16,621 nucleotides of DNA from Thermoleophilaceae bacterium (GTDB lineage: Bacteria; Actinomycetota; Thermoleophilia; Solirubrobacterales; Thermoleophilaceae), in assembly GCA_013812065.1 (NCBI GenBank), contig JACCUC010000326.1, forward strand, positions 1 through 16,621. Direction: 5' to 3'. Under the pieces are notes generated by a model, which saw only the letters and a program-made list of their open reading frames with translations, was not told where the DNA came from and did not search any database. The position numbers and the translations under genes were made by a program. Position 1 is the stretch's first letter; each line of letters starts with the position of its first letter. Shown here one piece after another: positions 8,217 through 14,325 of the stretch.

Positions 8217-8744
8217 ATGTCCTCTGCCGGAGCGGGTACCTCGGAGGTGATGGAGTTCGAGACCTGGCACGCACTGTCCGGCGACCGGATCCCCAACCAC
8301 CCGTCCTTCCCTGTGCTCCTCTACCGCGGCGTCGAGGCGGCGGCCGGCGGCGTCGAAGCCTGCGCCACGCAGTTCTCGGAGCATGGTTGGGGTGGCTCAT
8401 GGGTCGACGGCGTGTTCGGCTTCCACCACTTTCACTCGACCTCCCACGAGGTGCTCGGAGTGATCGGGGGCCACGCGACGCTCGAGCTCGGCGGCCCTCA
8501 GGGCCAAGCGTTCGAGGTCTCCACGGGCGACGTGGTGGTTCTGCCGGCGGGGACCGGGCACCGCCTGGCTTCCTCCGACCAGGAGTTCACGGTCGTCGGC
8601 GCCTACCCGGCGGGTCAGGAGGACTACGACCTCTTGCGCGGGGACGATCCCGAGGAGGTTGCGGCCGCACGCGAGGGGATCGCGGCGCTCGAGGCCCCGC
8701 CGGAAGACCCGGTCGGCGGCGAGGGCGTTGGGAGGTGGCGCTGA
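8217..8744 (+). CDS. Cupin-domain protein, YjlB-like
   Basis: The 175-aa protein has a single cupin barrel. The first cupin motif supplies probable metal ligands H71, H73 and E78 (HFHSTSHEVLG), and the second motif (GDVVVLPAGTGH) supplies H115. The closing VVGAYPAGQEDYD stretch matches the YjlB-like cupins of unknown enzymatic role. I chose the ATG at 8217 because GGAGGG (8204-8209) lies 7 nt upstream. An ATG at 8250 is possible but is too close to its own GGAGG. The gene is divergent from ku with 58 bp between, and it is the last ordinary gene before the accessory island. Confidence 0.85.
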   Translation: MSSAGAGTSEVMEFETWHALSGDRIPNHPSFPVLLYRGVEAAAGGVEACATQFSEHGWGGSWVDGVFGFHHFHSTSHEVLGVIGGHATLELGGPQGQAFEVSTGDVVVLPAGTGHRLASSDQEFTVVGAYPAGQEDYDLLRGDDPEEVAAAREGIAALEAPPEDPVGGEGVGRWR

Positions 8745-8861
8745 GAAGCGACGGCAGTGTCCGGGCAGCAGCGGTGGTTGGACGAGACGACTCGGCTGTC
8801 GCTTGCACGCGAAAGCGGAATCAACCGGCTGCCTGAGATGCAACGCTCGATGCTGCTTGGG

Positions 8862-8978
8862 TAGCCGGCTGAGCGTGATGGAGTAGATGCGGCGGCATGC
8901 CGCTGGACCGTCTGCGAGGCGCTCCTGTAGCTCGCGCAGGTAACCGTGGAGCTCGGCTCGGGTCGGCGGATCGGACAC
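8862..8978 (-). pseudogene. Possible remnant of a divergent gene (about 39 codons)
   Basis: From a GTG at 8978 on the minus strand the frame reads VSDPPTRAELHGYLRELQE and then about 20 further residues. The composition looks coding, with an amphipathic helix. Further downstream it turns into low-quality sequence and then runs antisense to the cupin gene. It may be the 5' end of a gene cut when the island joined here, or chance in GC-rich DNA. The rest of 8745-9042 shows no convincing gene. Confidence 0.2.
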
Positions 8979-9008
8979 TTGCGCTTCCGCCGATGGACGC
9001 GCTACAGT
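8979..9008 (+). promoter_or_regulatory. Candidate promoter of the carrier-protein operon
   Basis: TTGCGC (8979-8984) and TACAGT (9003-9008) are separated by 18 nt. They match the sigma-70 -35 and -10 boxes at three or four of six positions each. The implied transcription start, near 9015, falls inside the inverted repeat at 9012-9028. The position directly before the first island gene makes the call reasonable, but the match alone is weak. Confidence 0.35.
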
Positions 9009-9011
9009 TTG

Positions 9012-9028
9012 TGTACGGAAATCGTACA
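9012..9028. promoter_or_regulatory. 17-bp perfect inverted repeat, candidate operator
   Basis: TGTACG-GAAAT-CGTACA is a perfect inverted repeat with six-base arms and a five-base centre. It lies just downstream of the candidate -10 box and 14 bp before the GTG of the first island gene. That geometry suits a repressor blocking initiation. The XRE regulator at 10609-10998 is the obvious candidate to bind it, giving autoregulation of the operon. The binding itself is inferred. Confidence 0.5.
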
Positions 9029-9042
9029 AGGGTAGTCACATC

Positions 9043-9345
9043 GTGGTATCCGAACTGAACAGTCAAGCCATTCGACAGCACGTCATCGAAAGCCTGTGCT
9101 GGGTCCGTGACGCCAACCGGACGGAAATGGATCGCGACATCGAGTCCCATGACGGCGATCTGCGCGTCGACTCGAAGGAGGGCGAGGCCGTGTGCATCCT
9201 CGTGGAGGACGCCCTAGAGCTCGGGGAGCTCGTCGAAGCGGCCGACCTCCAGCCTGAGGAGCTGACGAGCATCAGCTCTCTGACCCGGCTCATCGAGGAG
9301 CGGATTTCCGACCATCACGCCGCCGAGGGAAAGGACGCAGCTTGA
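9043..9345 (+). CDS. Acyl-carrier-protein-like protein
   Basis: This 100-aa acidic, helical protein has the layout of a carrier protein. An N-terminal helix (about 6-20) leads through a loop to D43-S44, the position of the Asp-Ser pair whose Ser takes the phosphopantetheine arm. A long helix (about 47-60), an acidic loop and a final helix with TSISSLTRLIEERI at 75-88 resemble helices II to IV of ACP. The residue after the Ser is Lys rather than the usual Leu, and the helix II-III loop is about four residues longer than in E. coli ACP. The call is strengthened by the AcpS-type transferase two genes downstream. GTG start; the stop shares one base with the next ATG (TGATG). The substrate is unknown. 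Confidence 0.6.
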   Translation: MVSELNSQAIRQHVIESLCWVRDANRTEMDRDIESHDGDLRVDSKEGEAVCILVEDALELGELVEAADLQPEELTSISSLTRLIEERISDHHAAEGKDAA

Positions 9346-10160
9346 TGCACGCCATCGTCTACAACAACCTGTCGCACGCCTGGCACGAGGCCTTCCAGCA
9401 CCTGATCGGCAATGGAGGCAAAGCCGTCCACTTGGCTGTCGCCATCCAGCGGCCGCTGGAGCCCGAGGACGATGCGGTGCGCTCCACGCTCGACGCGTTC
9501 CTCAAGGACCGTCGCAGGGTCGACGGCCGCGTCTGGCCTGTCAGCACCGTCGCCAACACGATGTTTCCCAGCGCCTTCTACCGCCCCGGGCGCGAGGATG
9601 CCCGGGCGCGCTTGTTCGAGCTGCACGGCAAGGCGCAGCGCATGCAGCAGCGCATGCGCGACCCCGAGAACTACTTCAACCGCCTTGTCGCCTATCCCAG
9701 GCCCGGCGGCGAACCGTTCAACCAGCTCGAGTACGTCGTCGACCGTCTCATCAGCCAGCGCAAGCCGCGTAAGGCCGGTGGCCCGATGTCGAGCGCCTAC
9801 GAGGTTGGGCTCAGCGCTCCTGACGGAGGCGACCTGCGCGTTCAGGCGCCCGGCCAGGACCGCAGGCTGATGAGCTTCCCGTGCCTCTCGCACATCAGCT
9901 TCACCCTGGACGGCGACACGCTCAACCTCGCTGCCCTGTACCGCAACCAGTACTTCGTCACCCGCGCTTACGGCAACTACCTCGGCCTTGCCCGCATCGG
10001 CCACTTCATCGCCCAGGAGGTCGGCATCGAGCTCGGCGAGGTGCTCTGCGTAGCCACGCACGCCGACGCCCAGTTCGGCGATCTCGGCAAGGGCCGCGTC
10101 GAGCAGCTCGCGCGAACGTTGCGCTCGGCGGCCGAGTCGGCTGGGGCGCTGAGCGCATGA
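9345..10160 (+). CDS. Thymidylate-synthase-fold enzyme, divergent
   Basis: This 271-aa protein aligns in its C-terminal half with the thymidylate synthase core. The catalytic Cys is C180 (in FPCLSH). R200 (LYRNQ) follows at exactly the 20-residue spacing of E. coli C146-R166, and N211 at the 11-residue spacing of R166-N177. H220-x-x-A-Q and T-H239 match the later HMMAQ and GDTH positions. The Arg pair that binds phosphate across the dimer is not recognisable, the Asp at D169 is Tyr, and the C-terminal folate-closing tail is absent. It probably acts on a pyrimidine nucleotide or base, but not as a housekeeping ThyA. AAGGA (9331-9335) precedes the ATG. It is coupled to the carrier protein by TGATG and to the transferase by ATGA. 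Confidence 0.65.
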   Translation: MHAIVYNNLSHAWHEAFQHLIGNGGKAVHLAVAIQRPLEPEDDAVRSTLDAFLKDRRRVDGRVWPVSTVANTMFPSAFYRPGREDARARLFELHGKAQRMQQRMRDPENYFNRLVAYPRPGGEPFNQLEYVVDRLISQRKPRKAGGPMSSAYEVGLSAPDGGDLRVQAPGQDRRLMSFPCLSHISFTLDGDTLNLAALYRNQYFVTRAYGNYLGLARIGHFIAQEVGIELGEVLCVATHADAQFGDLGKGRVEQLARTLRSAAESAGALSA

Positions 10161-10612
10161 CGGCCGTCCCTGACGCCTCGCGCCTCGAGATGCGCCTCGT
10201 CGAGCTCGCGGGCCGGGCCATCCCGACACCAAGCCCCCACCTGGGCGTCGACGCGGTAGACGTGGACGCCTTCGCGCGCAAGCTCGACGCTGGCGGGCCG
10301 CGCCTCGCCGGGCGTTGGTTCACCCGTGCCGAGATTTCCTTCGCCGCCGGTGATGGCGAGCGCCTCGCCGCGACGTTCGCGGGCAAAGAGGCCGTGGCCA
10401 AGGTGCTCGGCACCGGAATCCGTGGCGGCGTGCGCTGGAGACACATCGAGATTCCGCGCCGCCCCGACGGCGCCCCGTTCGTGCTTCTGTTCGAGGCGGC
10501 GCGCCGCCGCGCCGATGTGCTCGCGATCGATCACGTTGCGATCAGCCTGTGTCACGAGCCTCCGATGGCCATCGCCGTCGCCTCCGCGGTACCGGCGCAG
10601 GGCTCGCGATGA
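10157..10612 (+). CDS. 4'-phosphopantetheinyl transferase, holo-ACP synthase (AcpS) type
   Basis: The enzyme moves the phosphopantetheine arm of coenzyme A onto a carrier-protein serine. The 151-aa protein has the AcpS blocks in order: GVDAVDV at 30-36 with metal ligand D32, WFTRAE at 54-59, FAGKEAVAKVLGTG at 74-87 with metal ligand E78, DGAPFVLL at 104-111, and ISLCHEPPMAIAVA at 129-142. The last block has Cys where many relatives have Ser. The first 28 residues are an extension not typical of AcpS. Its likely substrate is the carrier-like protein two genes upstream, and its presence is the best support for that call. ATGA overlaps join it to both neighbours. Confidence 0.85.
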   Translation: MTAVPDASRLEMRLVELAGRAIPTPSPHLGVDAVDVDAFARKLDAGGPRLAGRWFTRAEISFAAGDGERLAATFAGKEAVAKVLGTGIRGGVRWRHIEIPRRPDGAPFVLLFEAARRRADVLAIDHVAISLCHEPPMAIAVASAVPAQGSR

Positions 10613-10998
10613 GCGAGCCGACTCCCGTCCGCGACGACGAGCGCGAGTGGCGCGCGCTGGGCGAGCGCCTGCGCGAGTCCCGCGAGTACCTCGGGCTCTC
10701 CCAGCAGGAAGTCTCCGACCTGCTTGGGGTTTCGCGGCCGGCGGTCACGCAGATTGAGGCCGGTCGCCGCAAGGTCTCCACGCTCGAGCTCCGCGAGTTC
10801 GCCCGACTGTACCGGCGACCCTATGAGTGGCTCGTGGGGGAGGCGGCCGGTGACCCGCTGGCCGACGACGAGGTCACGCAGGCGCTGTATCGAACCACTC
10901 GCGGGCTCTCCGAGCGCGACCGCGCTCAGCTGCTGAGCTTTGCACAGTTCCTCAGCGGCGCCGGTGAGCCTCCCCCGCCACCACGGGATCCGTCGTGA
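10609..10998 (+). CDS. XRE-family transcriptional regulator
   Basis: A 129-aa DNA-binding protein with a Cro/CI-type helix-turn-helix at about 21-75: LRESREYLGLSQQEVSDLL, then VSRPAVTQIEAGRRKVSTLE, then the FARLY-x-x-P-Y-E-W-L-V ending common in XRE repressors paired with ImmA. A short helical C-terminal part (about 90-116) may serve dimerisation or be the target of cleavage. It is followed immediately by an ImmA/IrrE peptidase, the classic repressor/anti-repressor pair. It probably binds the inverted repeat at 9012-9028 and represses its own operon. Start and stop overlap both neighbours by 4 bp. Confidence 0.92.
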   Translation: MSEPTPVRDDEREWRALGERLRESREYLGLSQQEVSDLLGVSRPAVTQIEAGRRKVSTLELREFARLYRRPYEWLVGEAAGDPLADDEVTQALYRTTRGLSERDRAQLLSFAQFLSGAGEPPPPPRDPS

Positions 10999-11990
10999 CC
11001 AGCGGGCAGGTCGACCGGCACCGCAGGGTCGGCTCGGTGGAAGCCCAGCGCGCGCTTAAGCGCGCCGGCATGGACTTCGAGACGCCGATCGACGTGTTCG
11101 GCGCCATCGAGGAGCAGCAGGTCTGGCTGTTGTTTCAGCCGCTCGACCGGCTCTATGGCGCCTACCGGCGCCACGACACGCCTGGCATCGTGATCCACGC
11201 CGGCCATCCCTACCGGCTGCAGCGCTTCACCGCCGCCCACGAGCTCGGCCATCACCTGCTGGGCCACGACCTCAGCGTCGACTCCCAAGATGAGGTCGAG
11301 CGTCAGGTGGCGACGCTGCCTGGGCAGGAGGTCGAGGCGCAAGCGTTCGCGGCGACCTTCCTGATGCCCGTCCAGCTCATAAACCGCGGCCTCGCCCAGC
11401 TCGGCCTCGACAGCCATCCGAGCTCGGTCGACCCCGGACAGGCCTACCGGCTATCGCTCGAGCTCGGCTCGAGCTACTCGGCCACGGTCGTTCAGCTGCG
11501 CGCGCTCGGGCGGATCAACGCCGCCAACGCGCGCGAGCTGCTCAAGCTGAGCCTGATCGACATTAAGACTGAGCTAACGCTCGGCCACCGGCCCGCCAAC
11601 GCCCGGGCCGACGTCTGGCCGCTCTTGCGCGAGGACGCCGGCCGGACGCTGTCGATCAGACCCGACGACGAGGTGCATGTCCGTCTCGTGGAGTCCCCGA
11701 CAACCGGCTATCGCTGGCGTCCGGACCAGCCCGCGGCGCCCATCGAGATCGTCGGCGACGAGCCCGTCCCGGATGCCGCCGCGCAGGGCCGCGCCTACGG
11801 CGCCGAGCGCACCCGCCACATGTGGTGGCGGGCGCTCGCGCCGACCGAGACCGCCGTCGCCGCGGACCTGCGTCGGTCCTTCGACCCCGACGCGGTGGCC
11901 GACCGCTTCGAGATCGCGCTGCGCGTTTTGCCGACGATCACCGGCGAGTCCGACCACGGCGTCAGCCGTCGCCAGCTGCAGCTGGCGTGA
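10995..11990 (+). CDS. ImmA/IrrE metallopeptidase fused to chagasin-like (I42) cysteine-protease inhibitor
   Basis: The 331-aa protein has two parts. The N-terminal part (about 10-195) is an ImmA/IrrE (COG2856-type) zinc peptidase, with HELGH at 82-86 and E114 in EAQAFAATFLMP as the probable third ligand. Relatives cleave the partner XRE repressor after a signal. The C-terminal part (about 205-315) looks like a chagasin/I42 inhibitor. It has a D-D-E-V-x-V-x-L strand followed by SPTTGYRW at 234-241, matching the NPTTGYxW loop that enters the active site of papain-like enzymes, then RHMWWRAL and a final FEIALRVLP strand. The next gene encodes a papain-like protease, so the inhibitor's target may be adjacent. 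GTG start, GTGA overlap with the XRE gene. The I42 assignment rests on motif and strand order only. Confidence 0.8.
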   Translation: MTSGQVDRHRRVGSVEAQRALKRAGMDFETPIDVFGAIEEQQVWLLFQPLDRLYGAYRRHDTPGIVIHAGHPYRLQRFTAAHELGHHLLGHDLSVDSQDEVERQVATLPGQEVEAQAFAATFLMPVQLINRGLAQLGLDSHPSSVDPGQAYRLSLELGSSYSATVVQLRALGRINAANARELLKLSLIDIKTELTLGHRPANARADVWPLLREDAGRTLSIRPDDEVHVRLVESPTTGYRWRPDQPAAPIEIVGDEPVPDAAAQGRAYGAERTRHMWWRALAPTETAVAADLRRSFDPDAVADRFEIALRVLPTITGESDHGVSRRQLQLA

Positions 11991-12027
11991 ATGCCCGTCA
12001 GCCCGTCAACGCCCGCGGTAGGTAACG

Positions 12028-12735
12028 GTGATCGACTGCACGCCGCAACTGCGCGCGATCCGCGACCAGGGGCATCGCGGAACGTGCGTGGCCTTCGCCG
12101 TCACGGCCGCGCATGAGCACGCCAGGACGGTACGCCGCGGCGCGCTAGCCGATGACCTCAGCGTCGAGCTGCTGTTCTGGCGCGCGAAGCAGCTCGATGG
12201 GCTCGCGGGCGACGGCACCAAGTTCGGCGCCGCCCGCCACGCCCTGCGCGATCCAGGCCAGTGCGATGAGGCGCGGTGGCCGTACCAGCCGCTACCAGTC
12301 CCTCCCGCCGGCTACAACCCGCCGGCGGCGGCGCTGGAAGTCGGCAACCTCAAGCACGCCACGATGACGTCGATCGGCATCGACACCGTCACCATCACCG
12401 GCGCGCTCGCCGCGCCGCGCACTGTCGTGGGCGGTATCCGGCTGTGGGGCGGGTTCTACGACTGCGAATCGGCGACCGTTGCCCCGCCGGCGGACGACGT
12501 GGATCCCTCCGCGCTGCACGCCGTCTGCCTTGCGGGCATCGACCAGGAGCGGGGCACCGTCCTGGTCCGCAACTCGTGGGGGCCGCGATGGGGCCACGGC
12601 GGCTATGCGTGGCTGGAGCTCCGCGCCCTCGACGAGGTGCTGCTGGAGGCGTGGGTCGTCCACGACGACATCGACTCGGAGTGCCCCCGGGGTGTCGGGC
12701 CGCGTCTGTGTCGTCAGGGAGACCTGAGATGCTGA
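12028..12735 (+). CDS. Papain-like (C1-type) cysteine protease
   Basis: The 235-aa protein carries the full papain active site. Q14 of the oxyanion hole stands six residues before the nucleophile C20 in RDQGHRGTCVAFA. H164 is in SALHAVCLAG. N182 is followed by W184 in RNSWGPRWGHGGYAWL. There is no signal peptide and no prodomain, since Q14 lies near the N-terminus, so the enzyme should be cytoplasmic and would need control in trans. The inhibitor-like domain of the preceding gene could supply it. GTG at 12028 is the only usable start, with a TAG codon 9 bp upstream in frame and only a weak AGG ribosome site. A 37-bp gap separates it from the previous gene. Confidence 0.88.
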   Translation: MIDCTPQLRAIRDQGHRGTCVAFAVTAAHEHARTVRRGALADDLSVELLFWRAKQLDGLAGDGTKFGAARHALRDPGQCDEARWPYQPLPVPPAGYNPPAAALEVGNLKHATMTSIGIDTVTITGALAAPRTVVGGIRLWGGFYDCESATVAPPADDVDPSALHAVCLAGIDQERGTVLVRNSWGPRWGHGGYAWLELRALDEVLLEAWVVHDDIDSECPRGVGPRLCRQGDLRC

Positions 12736-12739
12736 GGCG

Positions 12740-13720
12740 ATGCGCTTCTCCGTCCGCCAGCAGGTGTACGACACCTACTGGGGGTTCGCCGCCGAGCGGC
12801 AACGCATCTTCCACCGCCGGGCGCGCGAGGAGTCGGGCCCGTGGACCGATGATGACATTCTGCGGCGCTTCAAGTTCTGCAACACCTATCGGGCCTCGGA
12901 CCGCATCAGCCAGTACCTGATCGCTCGGGTCATCTACGCCCCAGAGGGCCGCGACTTGCCTGCCGAGGACGTCTTCCTGCGCGTCGTCCTGTTCCGCCTT
13001 TTCTCTAGGGAGAGCACCTGGGAAGCCCTCGAGCAGGCCACCGGAGGCGTCCGCCGCGACACCCTCGACGTCGACCTGCTCGGCGATCTGCTCGAGCGGC
13101 GCCGCGGGAAGGAGGCCATCTACACCGCCGCCTTCATCCTCTGCGCTCACGACGCTTACGGCCACCGCGCCAAGCACCGCAACCACTTGGCGCTCGTCGC
13201 CGACATGTTCCGCCCCGGAGCGCTCGGGGCGCAGCTCGCCCGAGCCGCGACGCTCGAGGATGCTTACGCCGCCCTATGCCAGTGGCCCATGATCGGCCCG
13301 TTCATGGGTTATCAGTTGGCGATCGACCTCAACTACAGCGACCACCTCGACTTCTCCGAGGACGATTTCACGGTCCCCGGTCCGGGCGCCGTCCGGGGTT
13401 TGCACAAGGTGTTCTCCGACTTCAGCGGCCACACGCCAGCCGAGCTCATCATGGCGATGGTCGACCGTCAGGACGAAGAGTTCGCGCGCCTCGAGCTGCC
13501 CTGGCAAGACCTCTTCGGTCGTCGGCTGCACGCGATCGACTGCCAAGGCTTGTTCTGCGAAACCGACAAGTACGCGCGCGAGGCTTTTCCTGCCCTGCGC
13601 TCGAACCGTACGCGCATCAAACAAGGCTTCGCGCCATCCGGCGAGCCGCTACCGCTGCTCTACCCGCCGAAGTGGGGCATCGGAGACCGGCTCGCCGCCA
13701 CGGACCCGGTGGCGGCGTGA
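12740..13720 (+). CDS. Putative DNA base hypermodification protein (helical aGPT-Pplase/5-hmdU kinase helical-domain type)
   Basis: This 326-aa protein resembles the helical domain tied to thymine hypermodification in phages (alpha-glutamyl/putrescinyl thymine pyrophosphorylase-like, or the helical part of 5-hydroxymethyl-dU DNA kinases). Recognisable blocks are RRFKFCNTYRASDRISQYL at 42-60, LFRLFSRESTW at 84-94, PMIGPFMGYQLAIDLNYSD at 183-201, the E-D-D-F and GPGAVRGLHK stretch at 207-223, and the CQGLFCETDKYAR ending at 268-280. I see no P-loop kinase domain, so the helical domain stands alone. The reaction is unknown. The ATG is 4 bp after the protease stop. The family match is from memory of conserved blocks, not a search. 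Confidence 0.7.
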   Translation: MRFSVRQQVYDTYWGFAAERQRIFHRRAREESGPWTDDDILRRFKFCNTYRASDRISQYLIARVIYAPEGRDLPAEDVFLRVVLFRLFSRESTWEALEQATGGVRRDTLDVDLLGDLLERRRGKEAIYTAAFILCAHDAYGHRAKHRNHLALVADMFRPGALGAQLARAATLEDAYAALCQWPMIGPFMGYQLAIDLNYSDHLDFSEDDFTVPGPGAVRGLHKVFSDFSGHTPAELIMAMVDRQDEEFARLELPWQDLFGRRLHAIDCQGLFCETDKYAREAFPALRSNRTRIKQGFAPSGEPLPLLYPPKWGIGDRLAATDPVAA

Positions 13721-14314
13721 TGACGGTAACGCTGGTCGCACGTCAGGAGCGAGCACCGTCTCCGGCAGGCGCTCGCCGCAGACGGTCGACAACTTAAGGC
13801 CGAACAGCAGGAGGTCGGGCAGGCGACGGGCCTGGAAGTCGCGTCGGTCGGCCACGCCTTGTGCGACCTCGGCGACCGCGCCGACAAGCTTGGCCACGTG
13901 CAGGGCGTAGTGGCGCAGCTGGTCCATCTTGGTCAGGCCGGACACGTCGGGGTGGTAGTAGCGGTCGTGCTGACCCTGGGCGAGCTGCAGGTCGCGCCAC
14001 GTGGCCGACGCCTCCACGAGCGCCCCGCCGTCAAGCGTGCGCGGCGTCCAGTGCGGGTTGCGCGCCTCGATGGTGCGGAGGCGTGCAGCGTAGAGCGCCC
14101 AGAGGTCGAGTCCTTCGGCAGTGGCAACGGCGCAGGCGACCGACCGTAGCTGTTCCGCCGAGTGGAGTACCCACGCGACGTCGACGTGCTCGTTGTGCTC
14201 GGCGTGGTCGCAGTGGTTGGCGACGGCCGCGGCGCACACCGACAACGCGAGCGCCCACTCGACGTAACGATCCCTATCCGCGTAGACCATGTCGACAGGA
14301 TTGCATCCACCCAC
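13649..14314 (-). CDS. Hypothetical helical protein, possibly MazG-like
   Basis: I do not recognise this 221-aa protein with confidence. It is all-helical. An N-terminal part rich in His and Ala holds NHCDHAEHNEHVD, and a C-terminal part reads MDQLRHYALHVAKLVGAV, then RRLPDLLLFGLKLSTV. That two-helix arrangement recalls a degenerate MazG-like nucleotide pyrophosphohydrolase, but the usual Glu metal ligands are mostly replaced, so catalysis is doubtful. I chose the GTG at 14314 because TGAGGCGAGG precedes it well; an ATG at 14290 lacks a site. It follows the metallophosphoesterase by 11 bp. Its last 24 codons overlap the 3' end of the convergent gene, which is unusual. Confidence 0.6.
   Translation of the reverse strand: MGGCNPVDMVYADRDRYVEWALALSVCAAAVANHCDHAEHNEHVDVAWVLHSAEQLRSVACAVATAEGLDLWALYAARLRTIEARNPHWTPRTLDGGALVEASATWRDLQLAQGQHDRYYHPDVSGLTKMDQLRHYALHVAKLVGAVAEVAQGVADRRDFQARRLPDLLLFGLKLSTVCGERLPETVLAPDVRPALPSSRRHRVRGGEPVSDAPLRRVEQR
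13722..13760. terminator. Weak stem-loop between convergent genes
   Basis: GACGGT (13722-13727) and ACCGTC (13755-13760) pair perfectly, with an inner CGCT/AGCG pair inside the loop. The stem sits directly after the stop of the plus-strand gene, where a terminator would be expected. It has no T-run and lies within the 3' part of the minus-strand frame, so its role is uncertain. Confidence 0.2.
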
Positions 14315-14325
14315 GACACCTCGCC

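Noticed and set aside
8397..9029. A 210-residue minus-strand gene covering the junction and the cupin gene
   Set aside because: Most of it is antisense to the clear cupin gene and has low-complexity composition. Only the first 39 or so codons from 8978 look possibly coding, and these are listed as a remnant.
9345..10160. Housekeeping thymidylate synthase ThyA
   Set aside because: The phosphate-binding Arg pair, the D169 equivalent and the C-terminal folate tail are missing, and the gene sits in an accessory operon.
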